NCBI RefSeq assembly: GCF_000422505.1
Contig: NZ_AULX01000019.1
Location: forward strand, 145,843-209,842
Direction: 5' to 3'
DNA: 64,000 bases
From: Paenibacillus pinihumi DSM 23905 = JCM 16419
GTDB lineage: Bacteria > Bacillota > Bacilli > Paenibacillales > Paenibacillaceae
Part shown: in pieces, positions 49,587-57,491 of the stretch
How positions within the stretch are numbered: position 1 is the first letter of the stretch
Layout of the letters: each line of letters begins with the position of its first letter
Position numbers and translations under genes: made by a program
The notes under the pieces: generated by a model
Database searches by the model: none
Told to the model about the DNA's origin: nothing
Seen by the model: the letters and a program-made list of their open reading frames with translations, nothing else

Positions 49587-50699
49587 CTAAATGTTTGTTC
49601 CAGTCTCCATGCCGCTGGGCTTTGTGCGATAAGCAGCGGGATCATCCCCGGGCAGGTCCTTAAATCGGGAGAGCCGACAAGGCTCTAATTCGTTTCTTGA
49701 TTCCCTGTCAATGATTTCACTTGCAGCAAGACGCGCAACTAGCGGCGCCAGCGTAATCGCAGAATGCATCACCGTCAGATAAAGTCCCTCTATGTAATCA
49801 TGGAAGCCCACGATTGGATAACTGTCTTCAGGCATCGGTCTCATCCCGACCCTGATGCTCTCCAGTTTCAATTGGTCCCCGCCCTTCAGACTGCGGCGCA
49901 ATGTCTCGAACGCTCGCTTGCCGACCGCATCTGGTCCGTTTTCCTCTGACTCGTCGATGTAATCTTCTGCTGCCAACAGCGTATGATCCGTTAGTTGGCG
50001 CGCTTCAAATTGCGCATTTGAGATTAGTGTGCGGATCAGTCTGTTCGCAGTTTTCATCTGAATCAGTATGGAAGGTGATGGTGTTACCGGTACGGGAAAC
50101 CCTAAAGGCTCACAAAGTCCGGTTACGCCCGTGCCTGCGGCCAATACCACCACATCCGTCTCCAGAAAACCATTGGACGTATGGACGCCTACCAGACGGG
50201 AGCCTTCTTGCTGCAGCTCCGTGACGTTGGTACCGAACTGAATCTTCGCACCGTGCTCACGCGCTTTGTTCAACAACAGTTCTGTTACCCCTATCGGGTC
50301 CACTGCGCCTTCTTGGCTGGCAAACATCGCATGATCCGGATATTCCTTCAGATTCGGTTCCAATTCTTCAACCTGCTTTCGGTTCAATTTTTGAACGCAA
50401 TGATGCTCCCTTGGGTCCGTATTTCCCCAGGTCAGTGCTCCGTTCCAATGGATTTTCAATTCGGGCAGCTCTTGTTGAAGCGCATAATATTCTTCCAAAG
50501 CCGCATCGTACAAATGCCAGTATTGGGGAGCGGTCCTATGTGTTGTATGAATCCAGGCAAACGATTTTTCTGTGACTTCACGCGCCGGGGCAGGGTGTCG
50601 TTCAATAACCGTCACATCCTGATTTCGTTTGGCCAGTTGATAGGCCATGGACGCGCCGACAATTCCCGCGCCAATGATTACGATTTTTTGTTTTCTCAA
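49587..50699 (-). CDS. FAD-dependent oxidoreductase of the D-amino-acid oxidase (DAO) family
   Basis: 370 residues. FAD motif KIVIIGAGIVGASMAYQLAKRNQDVTVIER at the N-terminus; the second half contains GMRPMPEDSYPIVGFHDYIEGLYLTVMHSAITLAPLVARL, the DAO-fold close around the flavin. These enzymes oxidise amine or amino acid substrates; the specific one cannot be told. Start is TTG 50699 with AGGGGGGC about 6 bases before it. It stands alone on its strand. Confidence 0.88.
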   Translation of the reverse strand: MRKQKIVIIGAGIVGASMAYQLAKRNQDVTVIERHPAPAREVTEKSFAWIHTTHRTAPQYWHLYDAALEEYYALQQELPELKIHWNGALTWGNTDPREHHCVQKLNRKQVEELEPNLKEYPDHAMFASQEGAVDPIGVTELLLNKAREHGAKIQFGTNVTELQQEGSRLVGVHTSNGFLETDVVVLAAGTGVTGLCEPLGFPVPVTPSPSILIQMKTANRLIRTLISNAQFEARQLTDHTLLAAEDYIDESEENGPDAVGKRAFETLRRSLKGGDQLKLESIRVGMRPMPEDSYPIVGFHDYIEGLYLTVMHSAITLAPLVARLAASEIIDRESRNELEPCRLSRFKDLPGDDPAAYRTKPSGMETGTNI

Positions 50700-50767
50700 T
50701 TATTAGCCCCCCTATGAATCTATTATATCATACGCGTCATGACAGAACCGATGCCATACGGCAAAAG

Positions 50768-50878
50768 TACGACATGCTATATGCGGCAGCTTTTATACAA
50801 GAGCATTACAATGAAAAGCTGACCCTGGAACGTTTGGCCGAACGTTCATTATTCCCATTTTCTTCAAAAAAGACTTGA
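50768..50878 (+). pseudogene. AraC-family regulator fragment
   Basis: YDMLYAAAFIQEHYNEKLTLERLAERSLF, then PFSSKKT and a stop. The IQEHYNEKLTLERLAERS stretch is the first helix-turn-helix of AraC/XylS proteins. Nothing else of the gene remains. Confidence 0.65.
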
Positions 50879-50954
50879 CAAGGGGATGTTATAATTTATT
50901 AGAAAGCGTATCTGCTTAAATACGCTTTTAAACTAGTAGAGTAGGTGTTTTGCG

Positions 50955-51587
50955 ATGAAAATGGACAAGCCAAGAATACCGGTGCATTTAACTTTGGGTA
51001 ACTTTCAACAGATTTTTTCCGAAGAAGATCCATATCTGGAGAACATGGAAATAACAGAGTCGTCCTTAGATGATGAAAATCTAAATAAAGTCATTTTATC
51101 AAAAATGAAAATAAGAAATTCGACCTTTGTTAATTCGAAATTACAAAATATTGACATTACCGATGTCCATTTCGAGAATTGCGATTTTTCTAATGCTGAT
51201 TTAAGTCGAGCCTCTATACATCGGGTCACCTTTAAGAATTGCAAATTGCTTGGTGTTCAGTTTATAGATGGCAGGTTTGGTCATGTTGATTTTGATCATT
51301 GTTTATTATCCCTCTCGAATTTTAGTGAATCTAAATTGGAGAAAATACATTTTAACGAATCAAAATTGAGTAACGCAGATTTCTTTGATTGTAAACTAGT
51401 GAAGAGCAAGTATTCTTATTGCGATTTGGATAGCGTTAATTTTGATCGAACAAAGCTAAAAGGGATTGATATAAGCACTTCACAATTCAACTCTCTTATA
51501 GTTTCCATTGAAGATGTAAAAGGCTGCATTATTTCACAAGAACAAGCCTTATCTTTTGCTTTAATGCTTGGTTTGCAAATTAAGTGA
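50955..51587 (+). CDS. Pentapeptide repeat protein
   Basis: 210 residues built of A(D/N)LXX-like repeats (FENCDFSNADLSRASIHRVTFKNCKL and onward to KLKGIDISTSQFNSL), which fold as a right-handed quadrilateral helix. The C-terminus (GCIISQEQALSFALMLGLQIK) is typical of Firmicute members. Length is close to Qnr/MfpA-type gyrase-protecting proteins, but many relatives have no known role, so quinolone protection is only a possibility. ATG 50955 or 50961. The codons are AT-rich relative to the flanks. Confidence 0.88.
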   Translation: MKMDKPRIPVHLTLGNFQQIFSEEDPYLENMEITESSLDDENLNKVILSKMKIRNSTFVNSKLQNIDITDVHFENCDFSNADLSRASIHRVTFKNCKLLGVQFIDGRFGHVDFDHCLLSLSNFSESKLEKIHFNESKLSNADFFDCKLVKSKYSYCDLDSVNFDRTKLKGIDISTSQFNSLIVSIEDVKGCIISQEQALSFALMLGLQIK

Positions 51588-51911
51588 TATTTACTTTATC
51601 CTGAAGAATGGAGAAACCCTGTGATAGCCTATTTCGGCAGCCATGACCGAGAGCGAACCACGGGGTTCCGTTCATCAGCTTCGGACGGACCCGCGGGCCT
51701 CTGATTCTTTCAAGTTCCGTATTACTGTTTAAAATAAGCAATGAAACTTGATACGGTAAAAAGAGATTTTCGTGAGCACACAAACCGGCAAGCAGGGAAA
51801 TCTTACTAGTCACTTGTTTAAGATTTATTAATTGACAGAACCCAACATCAAACCATAAATCACGAATCACGAAATTTTCGATTACTTCGCCAATCAACAA
51901 ACGGAACCTCG
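51588..51911. other. Intergenic stretch without a recognised gene
   Basis: A 106-codon frame exists on the reverse strand (51580-51900) but it overlaps the 3' end of the pentapeptide gene and matches nothing I know. No terminator with a clear U-run is visible. I see nothing else in it. Confidence 0.5.
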
Positions 51912-52823
51912 TTAAGTATATTTCTCTATAATTTTATTTAAATAATCTCGAAATTCTTCAACATAGATTTTCGGCTCTATTATTTCCAGATCTGTACCGA
52001 AGCTCGCTAAAAATTGAAATCCATTACTGTTTTGCGGAACATGGATTGTTGCTAATAAATAATCAGAGCTATAGTTTTCCATGCTCTTTCGACCGTACCT
52101 TTCAATGAATTGATCTTTTATGCCAGGCGAAATCAACGCCTTGACTGCGACTAATTCCGGTTGATAGCTTGCTTCCTGCTCTTGTTCCAACAAATCATCT
52201 CTAGGGCTGAACGTTTGTTCATTCACATTAAGATGATCGATCCGAGATAATTTGAACGTTCTATATCTCATGCGTTGTAAACAGAATCCTTTCAGATACC
52301 AACTGGATTCGCTAAAATGAAGCTGATAGGGCTCGACAGTTCTTTTCGTCGCCGTTCCATTTTTATCTATATAATCAAATGAAACTAATCTTCTCTTTAA
52401 TATGGCTTCCTGACATGTTTTCAAGGTTTGACGAATCTCAGACCGACCTTACCAATCATAAAAAGACAGTTGAATTGAACCTTTCGGAGCCAATGGACTA
52501 ACCATGGCTTCTATTTTTTTGATCGTTATTTCAACTTCTTCGCTAATTAGAATTTGTTCCAATCCGCCGAGCGCGGTCAATATATTCTCCAAGTCGGAGC
52601 TGCTTAAAAGACGTTTATCAACCTTGTATTCATCCATAATGCCGTAGCCGCCATTAATTCCAATGATAGAATAGATCGGGATGTTTGATAAACTCAAGGT
52701 TTCTATATCGCGAAGAATCGTTCTTTTGGAGACGTTAAATAATTGCGCGAATTCTTTGGTGGAAACAACATCTTTTCTCAGCAAGATCATAATGATAGAG
52801 ATTAATCTCTCAACTTTTTCCAT
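51912..52823 (-). pseudogene. WYL-domain (YafY-type) regulator interrupted by one in-frame stop
   Basis: The first part (MEKVERLISIIMILLRKDVVSTKEFAQLFNVSKRTILRDIETL) is the winged helix-turn-helix, running to SIQLSFYDW. Then comes a single TAA (52449-52451), and the same frame continues GRSEIRQTLKTCQEAILKRRLVSF into a complete WYL domain (TVEPYQLHFSESSWYLKGFC) and its C-terminal extension. No base is missing: the two pieces are joined in frame with eight codons between the stop and the next possible start. It is therefore a nonsense mutant (or sequencing error) of a 303-residue regulator. It is divergent from the VOC gene, a common WYL partner. Confidence 0.85.
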
Positions 52824-52858
52824 TGGTTCCCCTCTTTTTTTCTACTTCAGTATGAAAC

Positions 52859-52878
52859 GGTGACATACTGCTGTCACC
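52859..52878. promoter_or_regulatory. Inverted repeat operator between the WYL regulator and VOC gene
   Basis: GGTGACA-TACTGC-TGTCACC, 7-bp perfect arms, centred in the 101-bp divergent gap. Likely the site of the WYL regulator. Confidence 0.6.
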
Positions 52879-52924
52879 TCTTATGAATTATACTACATTT
52901 ATAACAAGAAGGAGGTTATGCTAT

Positions 52925-53389
52925 ATGTCAGCTATTGTATATTTAAACTTTGATGGGAATGCAGAACAAGTGATCGAATTTTATTCGGAAGCTTTAAGCG
53001 CAATTGAAGTAAAAAAAGTGAAATTTGGGGATATCCCGCAAGATCCAAACTACCCAATGCCGGAAAATGAGTTAAATATGATCATGGAGTCCTCCATAGA
53101 ATTCGCAGGTGGGAGAATCATGATGTCGGACATTTTGCCTTCCATGAAGGCGGCAACAGGTGAGCTGGTGCAAGGGAATAATGTTCTGATTAGTCTGGTC
53201 ATCGATGATAAGCAAAAACTGGAACAATACTTTAATGGTTTGTCCCTTGGCGGCCATGTCATCATGCCGTTATCCAATTATCTCTGGTCTTCGTGTTTTG
53301 GAATGCTAGTTGATAAATTTGGAGTTAACTGGAAATTTAATAGCGACGCAGATCGGTTTCTTGATAACGTAATATCCAATAAACAGTAA
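52925..53389 (+). CDS. VOC-family (PhnB-like glyoxalase fold) protein
   Basis: 154 residues. MSAIVYLNFDGNAEQVIEFYSEAL is the PhnB/3-demethylubiquinone-like VOC start, and ELNMIMESSIEFAGGRIMMSDILP is the middle strand region. ATG 52925 lies 9 bases after AAGGAGG, so the longer frame from 52883 is not used. Members bind a metal in a paired beta-alpha-beta-beta-beta fold; function here is unknown. It pairs with the divergent WYL regulator. Confidence 0.85.
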   Translation: MSAIVYLNFDGNAEQVIEFYSEALSAIEVKKVKFGDIPQDPNYPMPENELNMIMESSIEFAGGRIMMSDILPSMKAATGELVQGNNVLISLVIDDKQKLEQYFNGLSLGGHVIMPLSNYLWSSCFGMLVDKFGVNWKFNSDADRFLDNVISNKQ

Positions 53390-53415
53390 CTCATTCTGAA
53401 AAAATGGTCATTTCG

Positions 53416-53558
53416 CTGGACTTCTGTTTGGAGCTATTGTGAGCGTCATTGCCTTTGTAGGCATACTGGTCTGGCTTCCTTCAATGCCTGTTCAGGAAAG
53501 AATGTCTTCCGGCAAGCAGCTCGGCATATTGCGCAAACCTCAATTGTGGTTCTGATCA
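53416..53558 (+). pseudogene. MFS transporter fragment
   Basis: AGLLFGAIVSVIAFVGILVWLP, then SMPVQERMSSGKQLGILRKPQLWF and a stop. This is the helix 6 and central loop region of DHA1-type (AraJ-like) transporters. Both flanks are lost. The rest of 53390-53651 is empty. Confidence 0.65.
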
Positions 53559-53651
53559 TGATAAAAACAGCAATTTCCAAGTCACATGTTGAGAAAGCAA
53601 GCATGAATTAACGGATATATGATAAATGTAGAAAGGAGCTCCTTTTAAAAT

Positions 53652-54221
53652 ATGGAAAGGGATAATTTAATTCCTGTAAAATCGAGAGAAGAGTTGAGGT
53701 TTTGGCTACAGGAAAATAGTAAGACTGAGAAATCTTGTTGGGCCTTGGTTAGTATTACGCCCAAATGGGATACGCTCTTATATTTGGACGCGGTCGAGGA
53801 AGCTTTGTGCTTTGGATGGATCGATGGAGTCAAGAAGAAAATATCTGAAACGGAGCTGGCTCAGAGACTGTCCCCTCGAAGCAAAAAAAGCTCATGGACT
53901 GAATTGAATAAAGAACGTGTCCGCCGCCTCGAAAAGTTGGGATTTATGACAGACGAAGGAAGAAAGGTACTTCCTGATATGGATTACGATTCTTTTCGAA
54001 TCGATCCGCTTATAGAGAAAAGGCTAAAAGAAGAAAGGCAAGTATATGAGAATTTCATGGCATTTTCAGATCTTTATAAAAGAGTCCGGATCGACACGAT
54101 ACAAAGCAATAAGAATCAGCCAGAATTATTTAAGAGCAGATTAGACAAATTCATAACCAACACGAAAGAAAACAAAATGTACGGTCAATGGAATGACAAT
54201 GGACGTCTATTAGATTATTAA
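53652..54221 (+). CDS. YdeI/OmpD-associated family protein
   Basis: 189 residues. SREELRFWLQENSKTEKSCWALV, then YLDAVEEALCFGWIDGVKKKI and LSPRSKKSSWTELNKERVRRLEKLG are the signatures of this family, sometimes labelled bacteriocin-protection proteins. The biochemical role is unsettled. AAAGGAG precedes the ATG. It stands alone between remnants. Confidence 0.87.
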   Translation: MERDNLIPVKSREELRFWLQENSKTEKSCWALVSITPKWDTLLYLDAVEEALCFGWIDGVKKKISETELAQRLSPRSKKSSWTELNKERVRRLEKLGFMTDEGRKVLPDMDYDSFRIDPLIEKRLKEERQVYENFMAFSDLYKRVRIDTIQSNKNQPELFKSRLDKFITNTKENKMYGQWNDNGRLLDY

Positions 54222-54485
54222 GATGCTGTCAGCGCTATTATCTAGGCAGATCACCAATGGCCACAGTATACGTTATATGTGAGTGTCTAATATTGTTGAT
54301 TCTGAGTTCTCCGCGTTGAGCATTGGTCTCATCCCGACCCTGACATTGGAAGAGGTATTGCCCAACTTCTCGGCAAATTGCAGCCGGATTTGGAAGGTTT
54401 AGCACAGTAGTAAACCTATCACATGATTCGGCAGGACAAGGGTACCCCCGATCCGAATATTGGGATGATAATGAATAACAGTAAG

Positions 54486-54522
54486 AGCCGGTTGCCCTGA
54501 ACTCCAGAGCAACCGGCTTTTT
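54486..54522 (+). terminator. Strong intrinsic terminator
   Basis: AGCCGGTTGC / GCAACCGGCT stem with TTTTT after it. The stretch before it (54222-54480) has no full gene; a short reverse-strand piece (NVRVGMRPM) repeats a motif of the DAO gene at 49850 and may be its debris. Confidence 0.88.
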
Positions 54523-54593
54523 GCGTGGAAGGAAACGAATGAACATGTCCAATGTGATTGCTCTCGCCAAACAGAAAGGAGTTAAAAAATGAA

Positions 54594-54621
54594 TTGACAA
54601 TATAGGGTAGGGGGCTATACT
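54594..54621 (+). promoter_or_regulatory. Promoter overlapped by a CsoR-type operator
   Basis: TTGACA (54594) and TATACT (54616), 16-bp spacer. The spacer holds TATAGGGTAGGGGGCTATA, matching the G-tract, AT-flanked operators that copper-sensing CsoR repressors use and nearly identical to the sites at 56631 and 57105. It points at the MFS gene 450 bp downstream, but disrupted sequence lies between. Confidence 0.75.
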
Positions 54622-54756
54622 ATATAAATGTTGGCAAGTGAAATTATTGGAACAATTTTGATCTCGCTTTTGACGGCCGTCGGAGCAAGTCGTCACCCAA
54701 GATTATCCTGTCGATTCGGAATTAAAGTTTTACTGGGAATCCGTGAAAGGCTTTAG

Positions 54757-54900
54757 CAAAGGAGGCGTTAATCCTTCGGGTTCGTTGCCTTCCTTCGAGG
54801 CGTATAGAGCTGGCCGTTGCGCAGCAGCACATCGACCAGATGCACAAGTTTTCTTGCCGTTAAGACGAAGGCGCGTTTGTGTTGATGCTAGGGTACTTTT
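54757..54900 (-). mobile_element. IS110-family transposase C-terminal remnant
   Basis: Reverse strand: HKRAFVLTARKLVHLVDVLL, then RNGQLYTPRRKATNPKD and a stop. The pattern RALVLTARKLV..VDALL...LY is the usual end of IS110/IS116 transposases. A stop lies just upstream (VP*HQHKR), so it is dead. The bases 54901-55075 carry a CCCGCCC...GGGCGGG hairpin but no gene. Confidence 0.6.
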
Positions 54901-55075
54901 TTGGGCATAGGGTGCCAAAGGGAACATTTAGCGGGCAAGAAGCACAAACGAGTACCGTAGAAACAGATTATTGTTGTAGCCGAAGCTACAGGAACGATAG
55001 AATCACCCGCCCTCCCGGGGGCGGGAAACTAACTCAAAATGATTTCAAAAGATACAATACAAGGAGAGTATACTT

Positions 55076-56515
55076 ATGGTGAATAAAGCTCTTTCTCAAC
55101 CCGATCCAAGGCGTTGGAAAGCACTGGCTTTGTTATGCATTGCAAATTTTATGGTTATTATGGATACCTCGATTATTGGGGTTGCGCTGCCGGCAATTAA
55201 AGAAGCTCTCGGATATACACAGGCTAATTTGCAATGGGTATTTAATGCATATGTCATTTTCTTTGGCGGTTTGTTGTTACTCGGTGGCCGTTTGTCCGAT
55301 CTGTTTGGGCAACGGCGCATGTTCATGTGGGGATTTTCGATTCTAACAGCAGCCTCTTTGCTTGCAGGCTTGGCTTGGAATGAGGAGTCGCTTAACATCG
55401 GGCGTGCATTGCAAGGGTTCGGTTCCGCATTAATTGCCCCTTCAGCATTAACCATAGTCATGATGTTGTTTGGTGGTAATCCCAAAGAGTTAGGTAAAGC
55501 ATTAGGTTTTTGGGGTGCTTCGGCTGCGGCCGGCGGATCGGCTGGTGTATTTCTAGGAGGTGTCATAACCGAGTGGTTAAGCTGGGAATGGACATTTCTG
55601 ATTAACGTACCAATCGGCATCCTCGCCTTACTTGTGTCTCCTGGAATTTTATCGAAAGGGGTACGAAGAAAAGGAAGCATCGATGTTACCGGGTCTATCT
55701 CCGTAACATCAGCATTGGTATTGCTGGTGTATGGCATTGTTACTGCAGAACACAATGGATGGAGCGCACCGGCCACCGTATGGACACTCGTTTCGGGGGC
55801 CGCATTGTTTATCCTGTTCTTGATCATTCAGGCTGTAAAAAAAGAACCGCTTATTCCGCTCAGGATCTTTAAGGCGCCAAACTTGGCTGCAGGTAATATC
55901 GCACTCATTATGCTGTCCGCCGGATGGATTCCGTTATGGTTTTTCCTTAATCTCTATTTGCAGCAAGTATTGAAGTTTTCTGCTTTCAAAGGCGGGCTTG
56001 GCTTGTTACCTATGACCATACTCATTGCCATCTGTATGGTTTTCATTTCAGGCAAATTGATAGGGAAGTTTGGCGTGAAAGCCAATGTGGTCATCGGATT
56101 GATTGCCCTTGGAGGATCGTTAGTACTTTTCGCAACAAACACGCCGGTTGATGGTAATTTCGCAACACATGTACTTCCAGCTTCACTGCTGGGCGCGCTT
56201 GGTATGTCGCTTGCTTATATTCCGGCTACCATGTCTGCCATGTCGGGAGCCAAGCCGGAAGAAGCTGGGCTCGCATCCGGTCTTGCCAATACAAGCTATC
56301 AGATCGGCTCAGCGATAAGTCTGGCCATCATGGTTGCGATTGCTGCATCAAGCACAGCTTCCCACGCTGGTGCTGATCAAGTTATTGCATTGAACGAAGG
56401 ATTCCAGCAAGCGTTCCTGTGGTCAGGGATTATCGCTTTTGCAGGTGCTGTTCTGGCAATTCTGTTTATCCGCTCTCCTAAGCAGGGGGAAACAAACGGG
56501 CCTGTAGCTATGTAA
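55076..56515 (+). CDS. DHA2 (EmrB/QacA-type) MFS transporter
   Basis: 479 residues, about 14 membrane helices. Family motifs: MVIMDTSIIGVALPAIKEALGYTQANLQWV (helix 1, motif D1), GGRLSDLFGQRRMFM (motif A) and a helix-5 glycine-rich motif C (GGSAGVFLGGVITEWLSWEWTFLINVPIG). AAGGAG lies 8 bases before ATG. It is only about 28% similar by eye to the other DHA2 protein at 40614. It follows the CsoR-like promoter of the copper region, but such transporters normally move organic drugs, not copper. Confidence 0.9.
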   Translation: MVNKALSQPDPRRWKALALLCIANFMVIMDTSIIGVALPAIKEALGYTQANLQWVFNAYVIFFGGLLLLGGRLSDLFGQRRMFMWGFSILTAASLLAGLAWNEESLNIGRALQGFGSALIAPSALTIVMMLFGGNPKELGKALGFWGASAAAGGSAGVFLGGVITEWLSWEWTFLINVPIGILALLVSPGILSKGVRRKGSIDVTGSISVTSALVLLVYGIVTAEHNGWSAPATVWTLVSGAALFILFLIIQAVKKEPLIPLRIFKAPNLAAGNIALIMLSAGWIPLWFFLNLYLQQVLKFSAFKGGLGLLPMTILIAICMVFISGKLIGKFGVKANVVIGLIALGGSLVLFATNTPVDGNFATHVLPASLLGALGMSLAYIPATMSAMSGAKPEEAGLASGLANTSYQIGSAISLAIMVAIAASSTASHAGADQVIALNEGFQQAFLWSGIIAFAGAVLAILFIRSPKQGETNGPVAM

Positions 56516-56527
56516 CTAAAGCCCTCA

Positions 56528-56558
56528 CTCCAGCCGAATTGGATTTGGCTGGAGCTTG
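56528..56558 (+). terminator. Terminator-like hairpin after the MFS gene
   Basis: CTCCAGCC / GGCTGGAG, 8-bp stem with an 11-nt loop; only a weak T-run follows. Confidence 0.6.
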
Positions 56559-56630
56559 CTATTTCACCAGGAGAAGATCGGAAACCACCAGCTTAAGATG
56601 AAACTGGCTGATGTGGGATATACGGATAAA

Positions 56631-56650
56631 TAGGGTAAGGGGGTATAAAA
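56631..56650 (+). promoter_or_regulatory. CsoR-type operator before csoR
   Basis: TAGGGTAAGGGGGTATA overlapping a TATAAAAT -10. Same pattern as at 54601 and 57105. Autoregulation of csoR is the likely role. Confidence 0.75.
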
Positions 56651-56677
56651 TAGAATTTTATGAAGGAGCTGAGTTAT

Positions 56678-57028
56678 TTGAACATGGATACAGAAATGCT
56701 AGAAAATGAAGGCGGAAATGATTTGAGTTGCTGCTCGACTGATGGAGCAACAAGAAAAAGTCATCATTCCGATAAAGTGAAAAACAGTTTAACAGGCCGA
56801 TTGAATCGGATCGAGGGGCAAGTACGCGGCATTAAAGAACTAATCGAAAAAGATACGTATTGTGATGGCGTACTGAACCAAATCTCCTCGGTACAAGCGG
56901 CTTTGAATGGCGTCGGAAGGCTCTTGCTTGAGCATCATCTCAAAAGCTGTGTCATCGAGCGGATCCAAGAAGGGGACTCCGAAGTGTTAACAGAGCTTAT
57001 GGTAACAATAAACAAGTTAATCAAATAA
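56678..57028 (+). CDS. csoR: Copper-sensing repressor CsoR
   Basis: 116 residues, starting at TTG 56678, nine bases after AAGGAG (the longer frame from ATG 56660 begins before that site). The DUF156/CsoR core is complete (LTGRLNRIEGQVRGIKELIEKDTYC, then LLEHHLKSCVIERIQEGD). The Cys in DTYC, with His and Cys in HHLKSC, form the Cu(I) site (C-H-C) of true CsoR, distinguishing it from the related FrmR/RcnR sensors. The N-terminal tail has extra Cys and His residues (SCCSTDG, KSHHS). It represses copper genes until Cu(I) binds. G-tract operators lie upstream of it and of copZ. Confidence 0.93.
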   Translation: MNMDTEMLENEGGNDLSCCSTDGATRKSHHSDKVKNSLTGRLNRIEGQVRGIKELIEKDTYCDGVLNQISSVQAALNGVGRLLLEHHLKSCVIERIQEGDSEVLTELMVTINKLIK

Positions 57029-57066
57029 AATCGACAGCTAAACGCTGCTTTTTCTTTGCACTTTTT

Positions 57067-57126
57067 TATAGTATAGAGGGGTATTGTAAAAATGTGTTGA
57101 CTAAATATAGGGTAGAGGGGTATACT
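57067..57126 (+). promoter_or_regulatory. Tandem CsoR-type sites and promoter of the copZA operon
   Basis: TATAGTATAGAGGGGTATTG (57067) and ATATAGGGTAGAGGGGTATA (57105) lie 18 bp apart. The second fills the spacer between TTGACT (57097) and TATACT (57121), 18 bp, so repressor binding would block polymerase directly. Confidence 0.8.
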
Positions 57127-57148
57127 ACTTTCAAGGTGGTGGAGGAGA

Positions 57149-57265
57149 ATGAATACTAAGGAATCAATAAATTCATTTCCTGAAAATCAAGCATCAAATT
57201 ACCTGACTCCGAAGGATCGACTCTCTATCCAGATGAGATTGAATCGAAAGGATGAAGAAAAATGA
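57149..57265 (+). CDS. 38-codon ORF translationally coupled to copZ
   Basis: MNTKESINSFPENQASNYLT, then PKDRLSIQMRLNRKDEEK and a stop. It is preceded by AAGGTGGTGGAGGAG and its TGA overlaps the copZ ATG (ATGA). It has no Cys or Met cluster and no match I recognise. It may be a leader peptide that governs copZ translation, a small protein, or a relic of a larger first gene. Its existence as a protein is uncertain. Confidence 0.5.
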   Translation: MNTKESINSFPENQASNYLTPKDRLSIQMRLNRKDEEK

Positions 57266-57462
57266 AAAACATTTCAATACAAGTTGAAGGCATGAGCTGT
57301 CAGCATTGTGTCAATTCCATTGAGGGTGCACTTAAAGAAATGGGGGCCAAAGGAAAGGTTGATCTTAAGAACAATTCGGTGGATGTGTCGTTCGATGAAA
57401 ATCAAATAACAATCGAGCTTATTAAGGAAGCCATAGAAGATCAGGGATACGACGTGGTGTAA
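57262..57462 (+). CDS. copZ: Copper chaperone CopZ
   Basis: 66 residues, one HMA domain with the Cu(I) site GMSCQHC and the usual ISIQVEGM... start. It carries Cu(I) to CopA and to CsoR. It overlaps the upstream small ORF by ATGA and is followed by copA after 29 bp. Confidence 0.93.
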   Translation: MKNISIQVEGMSCQHCVNSIEGALKEMGAKGKVDLKNNSVDVSFDENQITIELIKEAIEDQGYDVV

Positions 57463-57491
57463 GTCAATCGACAACGAGGGAGTGAATCATT

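Noticed and set aside
50875..50895. TTGACA followed by TATAAT upstream of the pentapeptide repeat gene
   Set aside because: The spacing is only 9 bp, so it cannot be a sigma-70 type promoter as a pair; no good alternative -35 was found.
51580..51900. 106-codon reverse-strand frame downstream of the WYL regulator
   Set aside because: Overlaps the 3' end of the pentapeptide repeat gene, no recognised motif and no ribosome site.
55096..55827. 243-codon reverse-strand frame over the DHA2 gene
   Set aside because: Antisense shadow of a clear transporter; low-complexity Pro/Ala/Thr composition.
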